Assembly (NCBI RefSeq): GCF_003550065.1
Contig: NZ_QXDC01000002.1
Span: forward strand, 558,001 to 622,000
Length of the DNA: 64,000 nt
Direction of reading: 5' to 3'
Source: Hephaestia caeni
GTDB lineage: Bacteria; Pseudomonadota; Alphaproteobacteria; Sphingomonadales; Sphingomonadaceae
Shown: positions 54,283 to 63,441 of the stretch, piece after piece
How positions within the stretch are numbered: the stretch's first letter is position 1
How the letters are laid out: every line of letters begins with the position of its first letter
The notes under the pieces: model-generated
The model's database searches: none
Told to the model about the DNA's origin: nothing
What the model saw: the letters and a program-made list of their open reading frames with translations, nothing else
Position numbers and translations under genes: made by a program

Positions 54283-54608
54283 GTCTGGTTCCGCACATCG
54301 CCATGAATGATCTTGAAACCAGCGGCGGCAAGTTCGTCGCACAATGCTCGCTTGCGGTCCGCCCGGTCCCCCGATTTCGCGATGTAAGAGCAGCGGCCAT
54401 GATGGAATTCGAAGCCCGCTCGTTTGAGGCACCCCCGGAAACGCTGGTGCGTACGCTCGCTCCACGCGAAGGTGCCTGCATAGTTGCGAAAGGCGGCAAC
54501 CGCGTAGACCGAACCATAGTTCTCGTCGCGCCAGCGCAGTTCTATCTCTGGCGGCGACCGCCGCACGTCCTCCGAAGGTGGCACGTGCGTTCCATTGGGG
54601 CCGGTCAT
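54279..54608 (-). CDS. Hypothetical protein
   Basis: A 109-residue protein. It overlaps both neighbours (ATGA with the upstream gene, GTGA with the PAPS-reductase-like gene), so the three are translated in series. IELRWRDENYGSVYAVAAFR and FRGCLKRAGFEFHHGRCSYI are notable; no motif is recognised. Confidence 0.7.
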   Translation of the reverse strand: MTGPNGTHVPPSEDVRRSPPEIELRWRDENYGSVYAVAAFRNYAGTFAWSERTHQRFRGCLKRAGFEFHHGRCSYIAKSGDRADRKRALCDELAAAGFKIIHGDVRNQT

Positions 54609-55102
54609 TGCTCTGCTTCCGGCGGCTGTGACGCATCGTTCGCCGCCCAATGGAGGAGGTCATCACCCTCCGCCTCGCAGGCCTCGCAGAATGTGCATTC
54701 ATGTACGTCGATCAGCACCCATCCGCGGGTGATCTGGCTCCATCGGACGCAGGCATCGCGCACGACGCGATCACTTCCGCATCGAGAGCAGACAGGCTTG
54801 ACGTCGGGCGGGTTCTCCTTCGGCTGCGGCGGGGTGAGCACATAATAGCGTTCGCCCGACGACAGGATGGTCCAGTCTTCAGACAGGCGAAGAGCCACAA
54901 GCCCGTAGAGATATTGTTTACCGAGAGAGTCCCAGCCTTCGGTAGCGGCTACAAGCGTCAGGGTCAGGCACGTTTCATCATGGGCCTCGAGAACCTCGAC
55001 GTTCACATGGAGGTCTTCGCTGGATTTGTAGAAGCCGTAGCGATGCGTCGCGCGCAGCAACGGGTCGGGCAGAGTCTGCCCGTTGTCGGTCTTTCTGGAC
55101 AT
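54605..55102 (-). CDS. Hypothetical protein with zinc-ribbon-like cysteines
   Basis: A 165-residue protein after an AAGGAA ribosome site. The N-terminal half is beta-rich; the second half has CSRCGSDRVVRDACVRW and ECTFCEACEAEGDD, two CxxC pairs that could bind zinc. It overlaps the next gene by 4 bp. Confidence 0.72.
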   Translation of the reverse strand: MSRKTDNGQTLPDPLLRATHRYGFYKSSEDLHVNVEVLEAHDETCLTLTLVAATEGWDSLGKQYLYGLVALRLSEDWTILSSGERYYVLTPPQPKENPPDVKPVCSRCGSDRVVRDACVRWSQITRGWVLIDVHECTFCEACEAEGDDLLHWAANDASQPPEAEQ

Positions 55103-55217
55103 GGTAGGATTCCTTATTGGTGAGATGCGCAGAGTGTCTCCACGCTCAGCGGGCGGCCTAAGTGAGGTGCGCGCTTACGGCTCGGCGAGTGGCGCCGGCG
55201 GGTTGGTTGCTGGAAGG

Positions 55218-55406
55218 TCAGGCCACACGGACAAGCAGGTGTTCGTCGTCAGCCGGCATGGTTTCGGAAACGCGGAACGGCTGGAGCGGATTGCCGGTCC
55301 GAACGACGAACTGGTTGCGGCCGGTCGCCTTTCGGAGCTGGACTGCGCAGGCGTACGCATGCTCGAACCGGCAAAGCTTGTTTCTGAGGGCAGACAATGA
55401 GGTCAT
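55218..55406 (-). CDS. Small hypothetical protein (62 aa)
   Basis: A 62-residue product (MTSLSALRNKLCRFEHAYAC). The ATG at 55406 is chosen because GGAGG stands five bases before it. RKATGRNQFVVRTGNPLQPF suggests a basic beta segment. No motif recognised. Confidence 0.55.
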   Translation of the reverse strand: MTSLSALRNKLCRFEHAYACAVQLRKATGRNQFVVRTGNPLQPFRVSETMPADDEHLLVRVA

Positions 55407-55479
55407 GATGTCCTCCATCTAAGATATGGTGGGGATGCGGCGGGATGATGTGACCGGGGAGACGGATCGGAACGGTGCC

Positions 55480-55677
55480 CTATTCCGATGCGATTTCCTC
55501 GCCATTGGCGGGGGCAACCGGAACGCCGATGCAGTCTATGACGTGGCGTGCGGATTTCTCCCAACCGGCCTGGTCCAGAACGTCCGCTGCATCCAGTCTG
55601 GCAGCGTCCAGGTCCCCCTGGGTGGAAGCAAGCGCCATTCGGCGCAGGGCGCGGAGGGCCATATGCATTTCGATCAT
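55480..55677 (-). CDS. Small hypothetical protein (65 aa)
   Basis: A 65-residue product (MIEMHMALRALRRMALASTQ) whose ATG overlaps the stop of the upstream gene by 4 bp (ATGA), supporting coupled translation. Mostly helical; no motif recognised. Confidence 0.6.
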   Translation of the reverse strand: MIEMHMALRALRRMALASTQGDLDAARLDAADVLDQAGWEKSARHVIDCIGVPVAPANGEEIASE

Positions 55678-56093
55678 AGGGTCACGGCTTCCACGGTGAT
55701 GCGAAACGCCGTGCCATCGTCGAGCACGAGATAGATTTGTGTTGCCCCCTCGACGTCACAACTGGCGATGCTGTCGATATTCGCGCTGGTGCCATGAACC
55801 TCGGAGATCACATGGGGCGGACGATCGTCAGCGGCCTCACCACCTTCGTCAATTTTGCCAATATGGGTTTCGACCAGTTCCGAAATCATTCCGGCGATCG
55901 TGCAGGCCCGCGTACCATTGCCTTCATCAACATCGATAATGTCGCGCAGAATTCCGGTCAGAGCATCGTTGATCGAGACGAGCAGGCCGCTGCGTGCGCT
56001 GTCGCCCAAAGGCTCCAGATATTTGTCGGGTATGAGGTTGTTGACCGCATGGGTCGCATCATCGACCAGCGTGTCGAATTGATCGTTATTCAT
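55674..56093 (-). CDS. Hypothetical protein
   Basis: A 139-residue acidic protein starting at 56093 (MNNDQFDTLVDDATHAVNNL) after AAGGA. The first part is helical, and a C-terminal beta region (TQIYLVLDDGTAFRITVEAV) follows. Function unknown. Confidence 0.7.
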   Translation of the reverse strand: MNNDQFDTLVDDATHAVNNLIPDKYLEPLGDSARSGLLVSINDALTGILRDIIDVDEGNGTRACTIAGMISELVETHIGKIDEGGEAADDRPPHVISEVHGTSANIDSIASCDVEGATQIYLVLDDGTAFRITVEAVTL

Positions 56094-56168
56094 AGGTGCA
56101 TCCTTGGCAGGCACGACCAGGCGCGGCGTACAGGACGCCGGCCCGGTCATGGTTCGATGAAGCGTGGA

Positions 56169-57869
56169 TTATTCGGCAGCGACTACTGCGGGTGCGTCGT
56201 CATTGTCCGCAAAAGCGGCTTCGACCTGATAGTTGACGGCGCGCACGGTGATCGCCCGGTCCTTGGGGATCAACCAGGAAACATGTTGACGCATTGCCTC
56301 GTGGACACGCTGGATGATCGCGGTATCTTCGCCAAGTAGCAGCAGATTGGCGGTAAAGCGCGCCTGCATTTCGAAGGCAGCCTGCTGCGTTTCGTAACTG
56401 TCGGTGTCGCAATCGTCACTGGCGTAAAAACAGGCGCGTTCGAGAAGGGATGCGAGGTCCCCAGGCTCGATTGTGCAGTCGGGCGTGAGCAGGATGGCGA
56501 CCTCTTCGAGATCGGTCCAGCAATCGCCGGGAACGATCAGGAGATCGGCGGGCAATGCGATAACCTCCGCGGGTTCGTCGGAGCTGCCCGCTTCCTGCAC
56601 GGCGATCTCGAGGGTGATCGCGTCGACCGGGCCGGACGTCACGCCCTGCGGTAGCTGCACATCCGCAGCATAGTCGAAGATATCACCGTTACCCTGTTGG
56701 ACCCGAAAGGACCAACCCAGCACACGCGGCAGTGCGTCATACCAGCTGTATCCCACGAACTCGGGGACGGGATCGACGGGCGTTGCACCGAGCAACGGCT
56801 TTGAAGCAATGCCGCGGCCGACACACTGCTCGATATAGGGCTCGTCCGTCGGCATAAGGATCATTCGCCCACCCGCCACCCGGTCACCCAGAAGAGCATT
56901 GTCCGTTTCTGCGGTGCGTGGCACCCATCGCGAAAGCCAGGGTGCTGCTTCGGGCAGGGATACGCCCAGGGCCTTCGCTCGCAGCCAATGGGCATGAGAG
57001 AGCCGGTGGTGGCCCTCGCGGGCGACAGTGCGGTAGATTGCCTCCTCGCAGGCATCATGCAGCGCATTGAACGCAGCATTTTGCACGACCTCCTTGCGAG
57101 CCGGCAGCACGAGTTGAAGCGTAGGTGCGTCAACGATATCGACCTTGGCACACCAGCCAAGACCACCATCCGCATCTTGAACATGCGGCAACCGGCACGG
57201 CACTGTCAAACCATGAAAGTTCATTCGAACCAGTTCGCGTGGCAGATCATGTTTGGCGTCGAAGATGCCGATGCGGCAGCCGTTCCATTCCTCGACCCGA
57301 ACCGCATCGCGAAGGAAGTCTTCATGGGGCATCCGGTTCCCGCAGAAATAGATGGGAACAGGGCAAAAGCGTGCGGCATTTTTCACTGCCTGTTCGAGAG
57401 CGCTGGCCCAGCTTGCGGGCAGATCGATCTCGATTTCGGTGCCCTTGGCGATCGAGGAAGGAACAAGATCGAGCAGTTTGCCGCTTTCCCACGCATCGGG
57501 CGTGATCGTGACCTGCCAGGCCGCCGAGAGTTCTGCGGCATAGGAACGCACGGTGACGTTGCGACCAGCGAGGCTGAATACGCCCATCCCGGCTGGGTCT
57601 TCGGACCGGGCGATGCTCTCGCTCCATCCGGAATCACCGAGCGTCAGAAATTTGGTTGGATCGGAAATTCCGCGCCCATCGTCACGAATATATAGTATAG
57701 GAGTGTCGCTCGCCCCACCTCTGGAAATATCGATTCGGGTCGCGCCGGCACGCCTGCTATTCTGGATGGTTTCAGTCAGAACATCCTGAACACTTCCATT
57801 GAAAAATCTTCCGATTTTCGTGAGAAGGGACTGACCGACCATAGTGTGAATGGTGCTGGGAAATGTCAT
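56169..57869 (-). CDS. GHKL (HSP90-like) ATPase
   Basis: A 566-residue protein starting at 57869 (MTFPSTIHTMVGQSLLTKIG). The ATP-binding Bergerat fold has the N-box LTETIQNSRRAGATRIDI, G1 IRDDGRGISDP and G2 GMGVFSLAG. The N-box uses Gln where most members have Asn. The remaining 350 residues are unassigned. Related stand-alone GHKL proteins occur in plasmid and phage accessory modules and in defence systems. Its partner here is unknown. Confidence 0.85.
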   Translation of the reverse strand: MTFPSTIHTMVGQSLLTKIGRFFNGSVQDVLTETIQNSRRAGATRIDISRGGASDTPILYIRDDGRGISDPTKFLTLGDSGWSESIARSEDPAGMGVFSLAGRNVTVRSYAAELSAAWQVTITPDAWESGKLLDLVPSSIAKGTEIEIDLPASWASALEQAVKNAARFCPVPIYFCGNRMPHEDFLRDAVRVEEWNGCRIGIFDAKHDLPRELVRMNFHGLTVPCRLPHVQDADGGLGWCAKVDIVDAPTLQLVLPARKEVVQNAAFNALHDACEEAIYRTVAREGHHRLSHAHWLRAKALGVSLPEAAPWLSRWVPRTAETDNALLGDRVAGGRMILMPTDEPYIEQCVGRGIASKPLLGATPVDPVPEFVGYSWYDALPRVLGWSFRVQQGNGDIFDYAADVQLPQGVTSGPVDAITLEIAVQEAGSSDEPAEVIALPADLLIVPGDCWTDLEEVAILLTPDCTIEPGDLASLLERACFYASDDCDTDSYETQQAAFEMQARFTANLLLLGEDTAIIQRVHEAMRQHVSWLIPKDRAITVRAVNYQVEAAFADNDDAPAVVAAE

Positions 57870-57939
57870 TTGAGCCTCTGGGATTGCCGCGACACCTATG
57901 TCGCACCCCTCTCCTCCCCCTTCCCTTATGCACATCGGT

Positions 57940-58146
57940 TCAGCCCGTCTCTGCGATCACGCTCGTGACGTTCTGCACCCATATGGACGAGTCCTCATCG
58001 GTCAGCCCTTCATTGGCGCGATAATGTTCGACCGCATCACGGATCGAGCGAGCGATATAGTCGAGATCGGTCTGCGTCGGTGTCGGAGGCTCATCGGCGA
58101 ACGATCCGATCTTGAGCTGGATCGAGAACGAAATCAGTGTGTCCAT
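57940..58146 (-). CDS. Small hypothetical protein (68 aa)
   Basis: A 68-residue acidic protein (MDTLISFSIQLKIGSFADEP) starting inside the end of the methyltransferase gene, with GGGAG nine bases upstream. The helix LDYIARSIRDAVEHYRANEG is conserved-looking. Function unknown. Confidence 0.6.
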   Translation of the reverse strand: MDTLISFSIQLKIGSFADEPPTPTQTDLDYIARSIRDAVEHYRANEGLTDEDSSIWVQNVTSVIAETG

Positions 58147-58784
58147 TTGTCGATGCTCCCGGTCTTATCGCGATGCAGGGTTGCCCCTGTCCGAATGCGA
58201 ATGATCTTGGTCCGCACTCTCGCCGTCGCGAAGGTATCGTCGGTGAGATGTTCAAGCGTTTCCATGTCGACGGTCTCGAAGGTGACAGGCACCAGCGCAA
58301 CAAGCGTCGGGGCCTCCAAATGCCCATGCGGTCCCATCAGGTCGAGGGCTGCGGCTATATGTCTGCGAACCTGACTGAAGGGCGGATTCATGATGACGCG
58401 CGCGAATTCCACCTTCCCTCGAACCTCCGCCGAATATTCGAGGAAACAGCGATTGATCACGGTTCCAAATTGGTAGAGCGGCGCCAGAAGCTTGGTATGG
58501 CGCTCGACCTGCACGAGCTCGCACGGGCTGTGCCCGCTTTCGATCAGGGCACGGGAGAGGCTGCCCGTCCCGGCGCTCGGCTCCAGGGTGAGATAGTCGC
58601 CGACCTCGCCGAGATAGCGCACCATGCGTGCCGCGACCTCTGGCGGCGTCACATGACATTCCGTGAATTTATCGATGGCGATGATCTCGGGCGTGGACGC
58701 GATTTCAACCTTCGCAAAATCGCTCCGAGCCTTCACGGCGATACGCAGCGGCTTGTCGGGGCGCGTGTAAACGCTGCGCTTCAT
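58134..58784 (-). CDS. DNA adenine methyltransferase-like protein
   Basis: A 216-residue class I SAM-dependent methyltransferase. The SAM motif is LTLEPSAGTGSLSRALIESG and the catalytic motif MNPPFSQV, the NPPF form of N6-adenine enzymes. No target-recognition domain is apparent, so it could act on DNA loosely. It overlaps the DUF3560 gene by 4 bp and the 68-aa gene by 13 bp. No cognate nuclease is adjacent; protection of the incoming plasmid is plausible. Confidence 0.85.
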   Translation of the reverse strand: MKRSVYTRPDKPLRIAVKARSDFAKVEIASTPEIIAIDKFTECHVTPPEVAARMVRYLGEVGDYLTLEPSAGTGSLSRALIESGHSPCELVQVERHTKLLAPLYQFGTVINRCFLEYSAEVRGKVEFARVIMNPPFSQVRRHIAAALDLMGPHGHLEAPTLVALVPVTFETVDMETLEHLTDDTFATARVRTKIIRIRTGATLHRDKTGSIDKWTH

Positions 58785-60268
58785 GCTGCGACCTCCTCTT
58801 CAATCGCTACCCGGCGCGCTTCCGCTTCGAGGGTATCGAGGTCGATCGGCAGGGGTTTGCCAGGCTTGTCGCTGAGGACAACCACCGCATCGGGCTTGTA
58901 GAATTCACCGCCGATCGTTGAGACCCGGATGCGGGCGACCGGTTCGCCGGACCGCACACGCACATGTTTCTGCCACTCCATGCGTATGCGGCTGCCATCC
59001 GCCGCGATTTCCACTGTCTTGAAAGGGGCATAATCTCCCTTTGAATTGGCGGAATAGGTGGCCTGCGTCGTCGAATACACCTCAGCGGACTTGGCGGTGT
59101 GCCCCTTGCCCCTGCAGGAGGCAGCCATGCGCAGATTCCAGATCGTCTGGAGACGCTCGGCCTGCTCCCGCGATGGGTTGACCAACGGCATCCCTTCCGG
59201 CTTGGCCGAGACACGGCGCGCCTTTTTCCCAGGCACGATGTAGCCGACCGCCTGCATGAGATCGCGCCACCCGTCGTCGTTCAGCACGAGCATGGTTTCC
59301 GATGCGATATGCGCCGGAAGCGGGACCGGGCTCTCGAGCTGGAAATATCCTGGATCGGTTGCGGTGCATTTCGGGCTCTCGGCCCCATGTTCGCGGGTGA
59401 AGGCCTGGATGATGACTGGCGTGAGATCCCCGTCATAACGGGGCACATCGCCCAGCATGGAGCGCTCGAAGGCCAGTCGGTTCAAAACATGCTCGATCCA
59501 GCGTCGGCGCGTGGGACCGTAAGCCGCGCGGGATGCACCATTTATGCACATTTGCCTGGCGTCTGCCGGCGCGATCTCCCCTTCCTGGACCTTGTGGTAG
59601 AGATCATAGTTCGACCATGTTTCGCGGGCATTCATGTTGCCGAGCGCGTGACGTATCTGCTCATCGGTCTTGAGCTTTTCCCAGATCGCCAGCGCCGCAT
59701 ATGCCGCGTTGATTCCGCGCTGCAGATCGCGCAGTTCCACCAACAGGGTTTTGATCCGGTTGGCGCGGACCCGCGGATCGCCTTTCATGTTGGCGAAATG
59801 CTCCACATCGCTGGCGCGACCGAGCCAGTAGTTTGCGGCCTTTTCGGCTTTGACGGCGGCGGTCGAGGCTGAATGCATCCGTTCCTGCGTCTTGCGCGCC
59901 TGACGCTCACTCTGATGGCCGACAAGAATAGGTTGCCCCCCATAGAATGCCTGTGAAAGTTCGTCGGCGCGGCGTGCGAAGGCGTTGGCTTGACGGTGCC
60001 GCTTGTGTGCCAGCTCATCGAGTCTTTCGGCCTTGACGGCTGCACGCTCGGCAAGTGTCATCTCTTCCGCTTCGATTTCACCGGCCAGTTCGACGGCCAG
60101 GTCCTCACGCGCCGGGGTCCACTTGGGAGCAACGAAAAGCTCCTGCCGCGGCGCCCATTTGAAGCCGGCTTCCTTGACCCGCGCATAGGTTTCGGGGTCG
60201 AGGCGTGACGATGCGTAGATGCGGATCTTGTTATCCTCGGGGCTGTAGGTTGCGGTGAAGCTGGTCAT
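58781..60268 (-). CDS. DUF3560 domain protein
   Basis: A 495-residue protein after AAAGGA. The N-terminus FTATYSPEDNKIRIYASSRL with RVKEAGFKWAPRQELFVAP is the DUF3560 signature. A long coiled-coil-like stretch (EAEEMTLAERAAVKAERLDE) follows, then an unassigned C-terminal half. DUF3560 genes are typical of alphaproteobacterial plasmids next to methyltransferase-like genes. Role unknown. Confidence 0.85.
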   Translation of the reverse strand: MTSFTATYSPEDNKIRIYASSRLDPETYARVKEAGFKWAPRQELFVAPKWTPAREDLAVELAGEIEAEEMTLAERAAVKAERLDELAHKRHRQANAFARRADELSQAFYGGQPILVGHQSERQARKTQERMHSASTAAVKAEKAANYWLGRASDVEHFANMKGDPRVRANRIKTLLVELRDLQRGINAAYAALAIWEKLKTDEQIRHALGNMNARETWSNYDLYHKVQEGEIAPADARQMCINGASRAAYGPTRRRWIEHVLNRLAFERSMLGDVPRYDGDLTPVIIQAFTREHGAESPKCTATDPGYFQLESPVPLPAHIASETMLVLNDDGWRDLMQAVGYIVPGKKARRVSAKPEGMPLVNPSREQAERLQTIWNLRMAASCRGKGHTAKSAEVYSTTQATYSANSKGDYAPFKTVEIAADGSRIRMEWQKHVRVRSGEPVARIRVSTIGGEFYKPDAVVVLSDKPGKPLPIDLDTLEAEARRVAIEEEVAA

Positions 60269-60419
60269 GGAACATCCTTTCGATGCCCCTGCCCTGTGCG
60301 CAGGGGACAGGTGATGCGCGACACCGAGGCGGGATCGGTGCCTGAAATGGGTCGGTGGGTTCAGGGCGCGCCGGACGACGAAAACGGGCCCAAACGAGGC
60401 TCCAGGTCCTCAATGGCGA

Positions 60420-60899
60420 TCAGGAAAGTCGTATCGCCTTCTCGGCAGGGGTTTCGATATGGACATAGCGCTTCCCGCCACTGCGACGTTTGCGAATGCG
60501 GCCGTCCGCAAATGCGTCGGCCCAGCGCCTCGCTTCGGCTGCGCGAGCGCCATCGGCGCATTCGTCGGCCTGTTCAAAAATCGCATAAGCCAGAGCGTAC
60601 TGCTCGCGCTCCGGAAGGCTGAGAAGCGCCGCAGCAATTGGTAACGCACTCTCGTAAAACTCGATCGCGAAGCGACCGCGTCCGTGATGCATCAAAATGG
60701 CCATTCGGCCCTTGCTGCCGATACCCGTTGGTCGTGCTATCCTGACATCGTGCGATGCATAGGTGATCGACACGTTCGAGCCTTCCGGTTCATGGCGCCG
60801 AAATACGCGATCGTCTCGGGAAGGAAGCGGATGGGCGAGAACCTCATAGGCATCAAAGTTCTCGACCTTGCGAATGTGATTGTGTCCGATAACGCTCAT
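60420..60899 (-). CDS. Hypothetical protein
   Basis: A 159-residue protein with the ribosome site AAGGAG. The middle (MAILMHHGRGRFAIEFYESA) is beta-rich; the C-terminal third is helical and basic (GRIRKRRSGGKRYVHIETPA). No motif recognised. Confidence 0.68.
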   Translation of the reverse strand: MSVIGHNHIRKVENFDAYEVLAHPLPSRDDRVFRRHEPEGSNVSITYASHDVRIARPTGIGSKGRMAILMHHGRGRFAIEFYESALPIAAALLSLPEREQYALAYAIFEQADECADGARAAEARRWADAFADGRIRKRRSGGKRYVHIETPAEKAIRLS

Positions 60900-61021
60900 A
60901 TGCGCAATTCTCCTTCGCCCGCTCCGCAGTGTGGGCGGAGCGGTTAGGTGTTTGTCTGACAGGCTGTGTCGGTTGCGCCGCCTCCCCGGATGGCAATCTG
61001 GATCAGGGAAACGGACCTCGC

Positions 61022-61360
61022 CTATAGATTGGCGGGGATGGCCCTATCCGGCTTGATGGCCGGATGGCCGGGTTCGGACCAGTCGATGTGGCGGACAATC
61101 CAGCCAGGCACGAAATCCCAATCGAAACTCATGAGATAATCGTCGGCAATCTTGGTCCAGGCCGCGTCGACAGCATCGGTCCACCCAATAACGATCATTC
61201 GCATGGTGGCGGTGCCGGCCGCCTCAAAGGAGGCGCGAATATGTAGTGCAAGCTCCATAGTGTCGGGATTGCCGACCGGATTGTCCCGCAGGTCCAGCAC
61301 GGCTTCCCAGAGGCAGGCCGCGGTTTCGAGCGCCAGGGCGGGAGCGGAAGTCTCAGGCAT
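61022..61360 (-). CDS. Hypothetical protein
   Basis: A 112-residue protein after AAAGGAA. The helical N-terminus (ALETAACLWEAVLDLRDNPV) and Trp-rich C-terminal part (SFDWDFVPGWIVRHIDWSEP) are notable. No motif recognised. Confidence 0.65.
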   Translation of the reverse strand: MPETSAPALALETAACLWEAVLDLRDNPVGNPDTMELALHIRASFEAAGTATMRMIVIGWTDAVDAAWTKIADDYLMSFDWDFVPGWIVRHIDWSEPGHPAIKPDRAIPANL

Positions 61361-61390
61361 GGAGGAATTCCTTTCAGGTCCTGGACGATG

Positions 61391-61852
61391 TCATGCCGCG
61401 CGCCGCTCGCAATCCTGGCGGAGACCAAGATCGAAGGCGGTCAGGATATCGAAGATCGGTCCGAGGCGATCATATGCTCCGGTCAGATCGTCAATATCCG
61501 TCATGGTACAGGCATCACCCGGATCATGATCGAGCGTGAAGACCGGGCGGAGAAAGTCGGCGGTCATTTCCGGGAAGATGATCCGCACGATCAGTGTCTC
61601 GATGCGCCTGGCGAGCGCGCCGAGCCGAAGTCCCAAAGCGTCGCGCGCTGCGGAGTTCAGTTCAAAATAGCGATCCGGCGCGATAACCGGAGCGATGCGA
61701 AGGCAGGGAACACGACCGGCAACGGCAGGCGCCTTGATGACGCAGACCCGCTTGCGCCGCACCTCGTCGATGGCGTCGGCGGAAACGAGAGCGCGATATT
61801 CATAGTGGGGCAGCGTCCCCGCGATGCGGGAACGGGTGACAATGATTTCCAT
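61391..61852 (-). CDS. Hypothetical protein
   Basis: A 153-residue protein after GAGGGAGA, starting MEIIVTRSRIAGTLPHYEYR. Mixed alpha/beta; ILTAFDLGLRQDCERRAA closes it. It is 12 bp from the upstream gene. No motif recognised. Confidence 0.68.
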   Translation of the reverse strand: MEIIVTRSRIAGTLPHYEYRALVSADAIDEVRRKRVCVIKAPAVAGRVPCLRIAPVIAPDRYFELNSAARDALGLRLGALARRIETLIVRIIFPEMTADFLRPVFTLDHDPGDACTMTDIDDLTGAYDRLGPIFDILTAFDLGLRQDCERRAA

Positions 61853-61864
61853 GGCGGGTCTCCC

Positions 61865-62515
61865 TCAGGCAACCAGTCGGCTTGTGGCGGCATCCGATTG
61901 GGGAAGATGCAGTTCGCGGCGGATGCGCGTGGCAAATCGCGCCGGTTGAAGGACCAGATCGTGAACTGAAGCCCAGTGGTTGCGATCGCCGACATAGTCT
62001 TTGCGGCCGCTGACCTTGCGGAACATCACCTCGCGGCCTGCGCCCATGCAACCGAGACTGAGCTGGACGTAGATATTTTCACCGTGAAGCGTGACCTCGC
62101 CCGAGACGGCGACACCCCCGCGTTGCGACGTTAGGGAGTAGCTATCCTCGGCGAGGCCCAGTGCGTCGGCAAGCGCCCGCAACGCCTTCCTACCGTCCGA
62201 ATGGAATAGCTTCTTGGCGCGCTCGTCATAGGCGACACCTTTGTGGGCCAACGCGATCAGGGCAGGCTTGCGCCGAAGATCGGCGATAGCATCCATGCAG
62301 GAACGACGCAGTTCGATGTTGGGACGATCGATCTGGCTGGCGATGGCACCAAGATGGCGCGCGAGCAGAATTACCGCGGGATCGCTCTCATGAGCACATC
62401 CCGCATTTCGGCAGTCCTCAATGGCGGCGTTGAGCGCGTAGAGGGAGTTGGGCAGCGTGGTCAGTGCCGAGGGATCCAGAGCCTGCTGGTGTCGAAAGGC
62501 TATGTCGTAGGACAT
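61865..62515 (-). CDS. Hypothetical protein
   Basis: A 216-residue protein after AGGAG (MSYDIAFRHQQALDPSALTT). A helical N-terminal half with two Cys (CRNAGCAHE) and a beta-rich C-terminal half (GGVAVSGEVTLHGENIYVQL). No motif recognised. Confidence 0.68.
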   Translation of the reverse strand: MSYDIAFRHQQALDPSALTTLPNSLYALNAAIEDCRNAGCAHESDPAVILLARHLGAIASQIDRPNIELRRSCMDAIADLRRKPALIALAHKGVAYDERAKKLFHSDGRKALRALADALGLAEDSYSLTSQRGGVAVSGEVTLHGENIYVQLSLGCMGAGREVMFRKVSGRKDYVGDRNHWASVHDLVLQPARFATRIRRELHLPQSDAATSRLVA

Positions 62516-62588
62516 GGGGATTTCTCCTGAGGACCGAGCGCATCTTCACGCTCACCTCAACCCCTCCCCCTTTTCTCCAAGCAGACGG

Positions 62589-63284
62589 TCACCACTCAAA
62601 ACATGGAAGCCGATCCGAAGCGGGGGCATCGCGGTCCAGGACCAGGTAGCTGCAACCTTTGTTTTGCGCGAATGCCAGGACATCAAGAAGATCGCCCGGG
62701 AGTTCCGCCTCATTATCAATCGAAGACGGGAGGGTGGCGATAAACCAGCCATAATGGGTATCAGCGATACTGATGGGGCGATCAGAGGGATCGCGCGTCA
62801 GCCATTTGTCGAGCCTCAGCGTCGTTGGCCATGAAATATGGGATGAGGATAAGGCTAGATAGTTGCCCATCTCAAGCTTGTCGGCATCATAGCCAAGGTC
62901 GGGATCGACCCATTCCATATGACTGACAAGACGGTCTTCCGGATGGTGATTGAAATAATCCCGCACCACGATCGCCGGATCGAGCTGCGCGGGATCGCGG
63001 TCTTCATTGATCTCACTCCATTGCGATCGGCAATAGACCGCGACTTGGGCCAGCAGCCCCTCATGACTGACCGCAGCGACGAGGCTGGTTCCCTGCCCAT
63101 GGCCGATCAGCGCGACATGGATCGGAATGGACCAGGGGACCGGAGTCTGGCTGATCCTTGAAATGGCGACGTCGAGATCCGCTATGATCGCCGCAACGTC
63201 GCTCGATCCATTTGCATGAGGTGCTAGCGCTGCTTTAGCCCGTGCCAGCAACGCAAGGTGTTCGGACCGGATGTGATCTGCCAT
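62589..63284 (-). CDS. Hypothetical protein
   Basis: A 231-residue protein after AAGGA (MADHIRSEHLALLARAKAAL). IPIHVALIGHGQGTSLVAAV resembles a nucleophile-elbow-like turn, but no hydrolase triad is evident. DTHYGWFIATLPSSIDNE lies near the end. No family assigned. Confidence 0.66.
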   Translation of the reverse strand: MADHIRSEHLALLARAKAALAPHANGSSDVAAIIADLDVAISRISQTPVPWSIPIHVALIGHGQGTSLVAAVSHEGLLAQVAVYCRSQWSEINEDRDPAQLDPAIVVRDYFNHHPEDRLVSHMEWVDPDLGYDADKLEMGNYLALSSSHISWPTTLRLDKWLTRDPSDRPISIADTHYGWFIATLPSSIDNEAELPGDLLDVLAFAQNKGCSYLVLDRDAPASDRLPCFEW

Positions 63285-63441
63285 GGGAATATCCTTGCCG
63301 GTTAAGAGTGCAGTGGGTTTGGGATGATCGTTCCGCGATCACGAAGCATCGGTGTCGGGAATGCGCGCGGGTGCGTAGAAACCTGCTTGCGGCGGAAGAG
63401 ATGCCGAGCGGTGACGTGCGAGACGGAATCCCTGAAGCCGA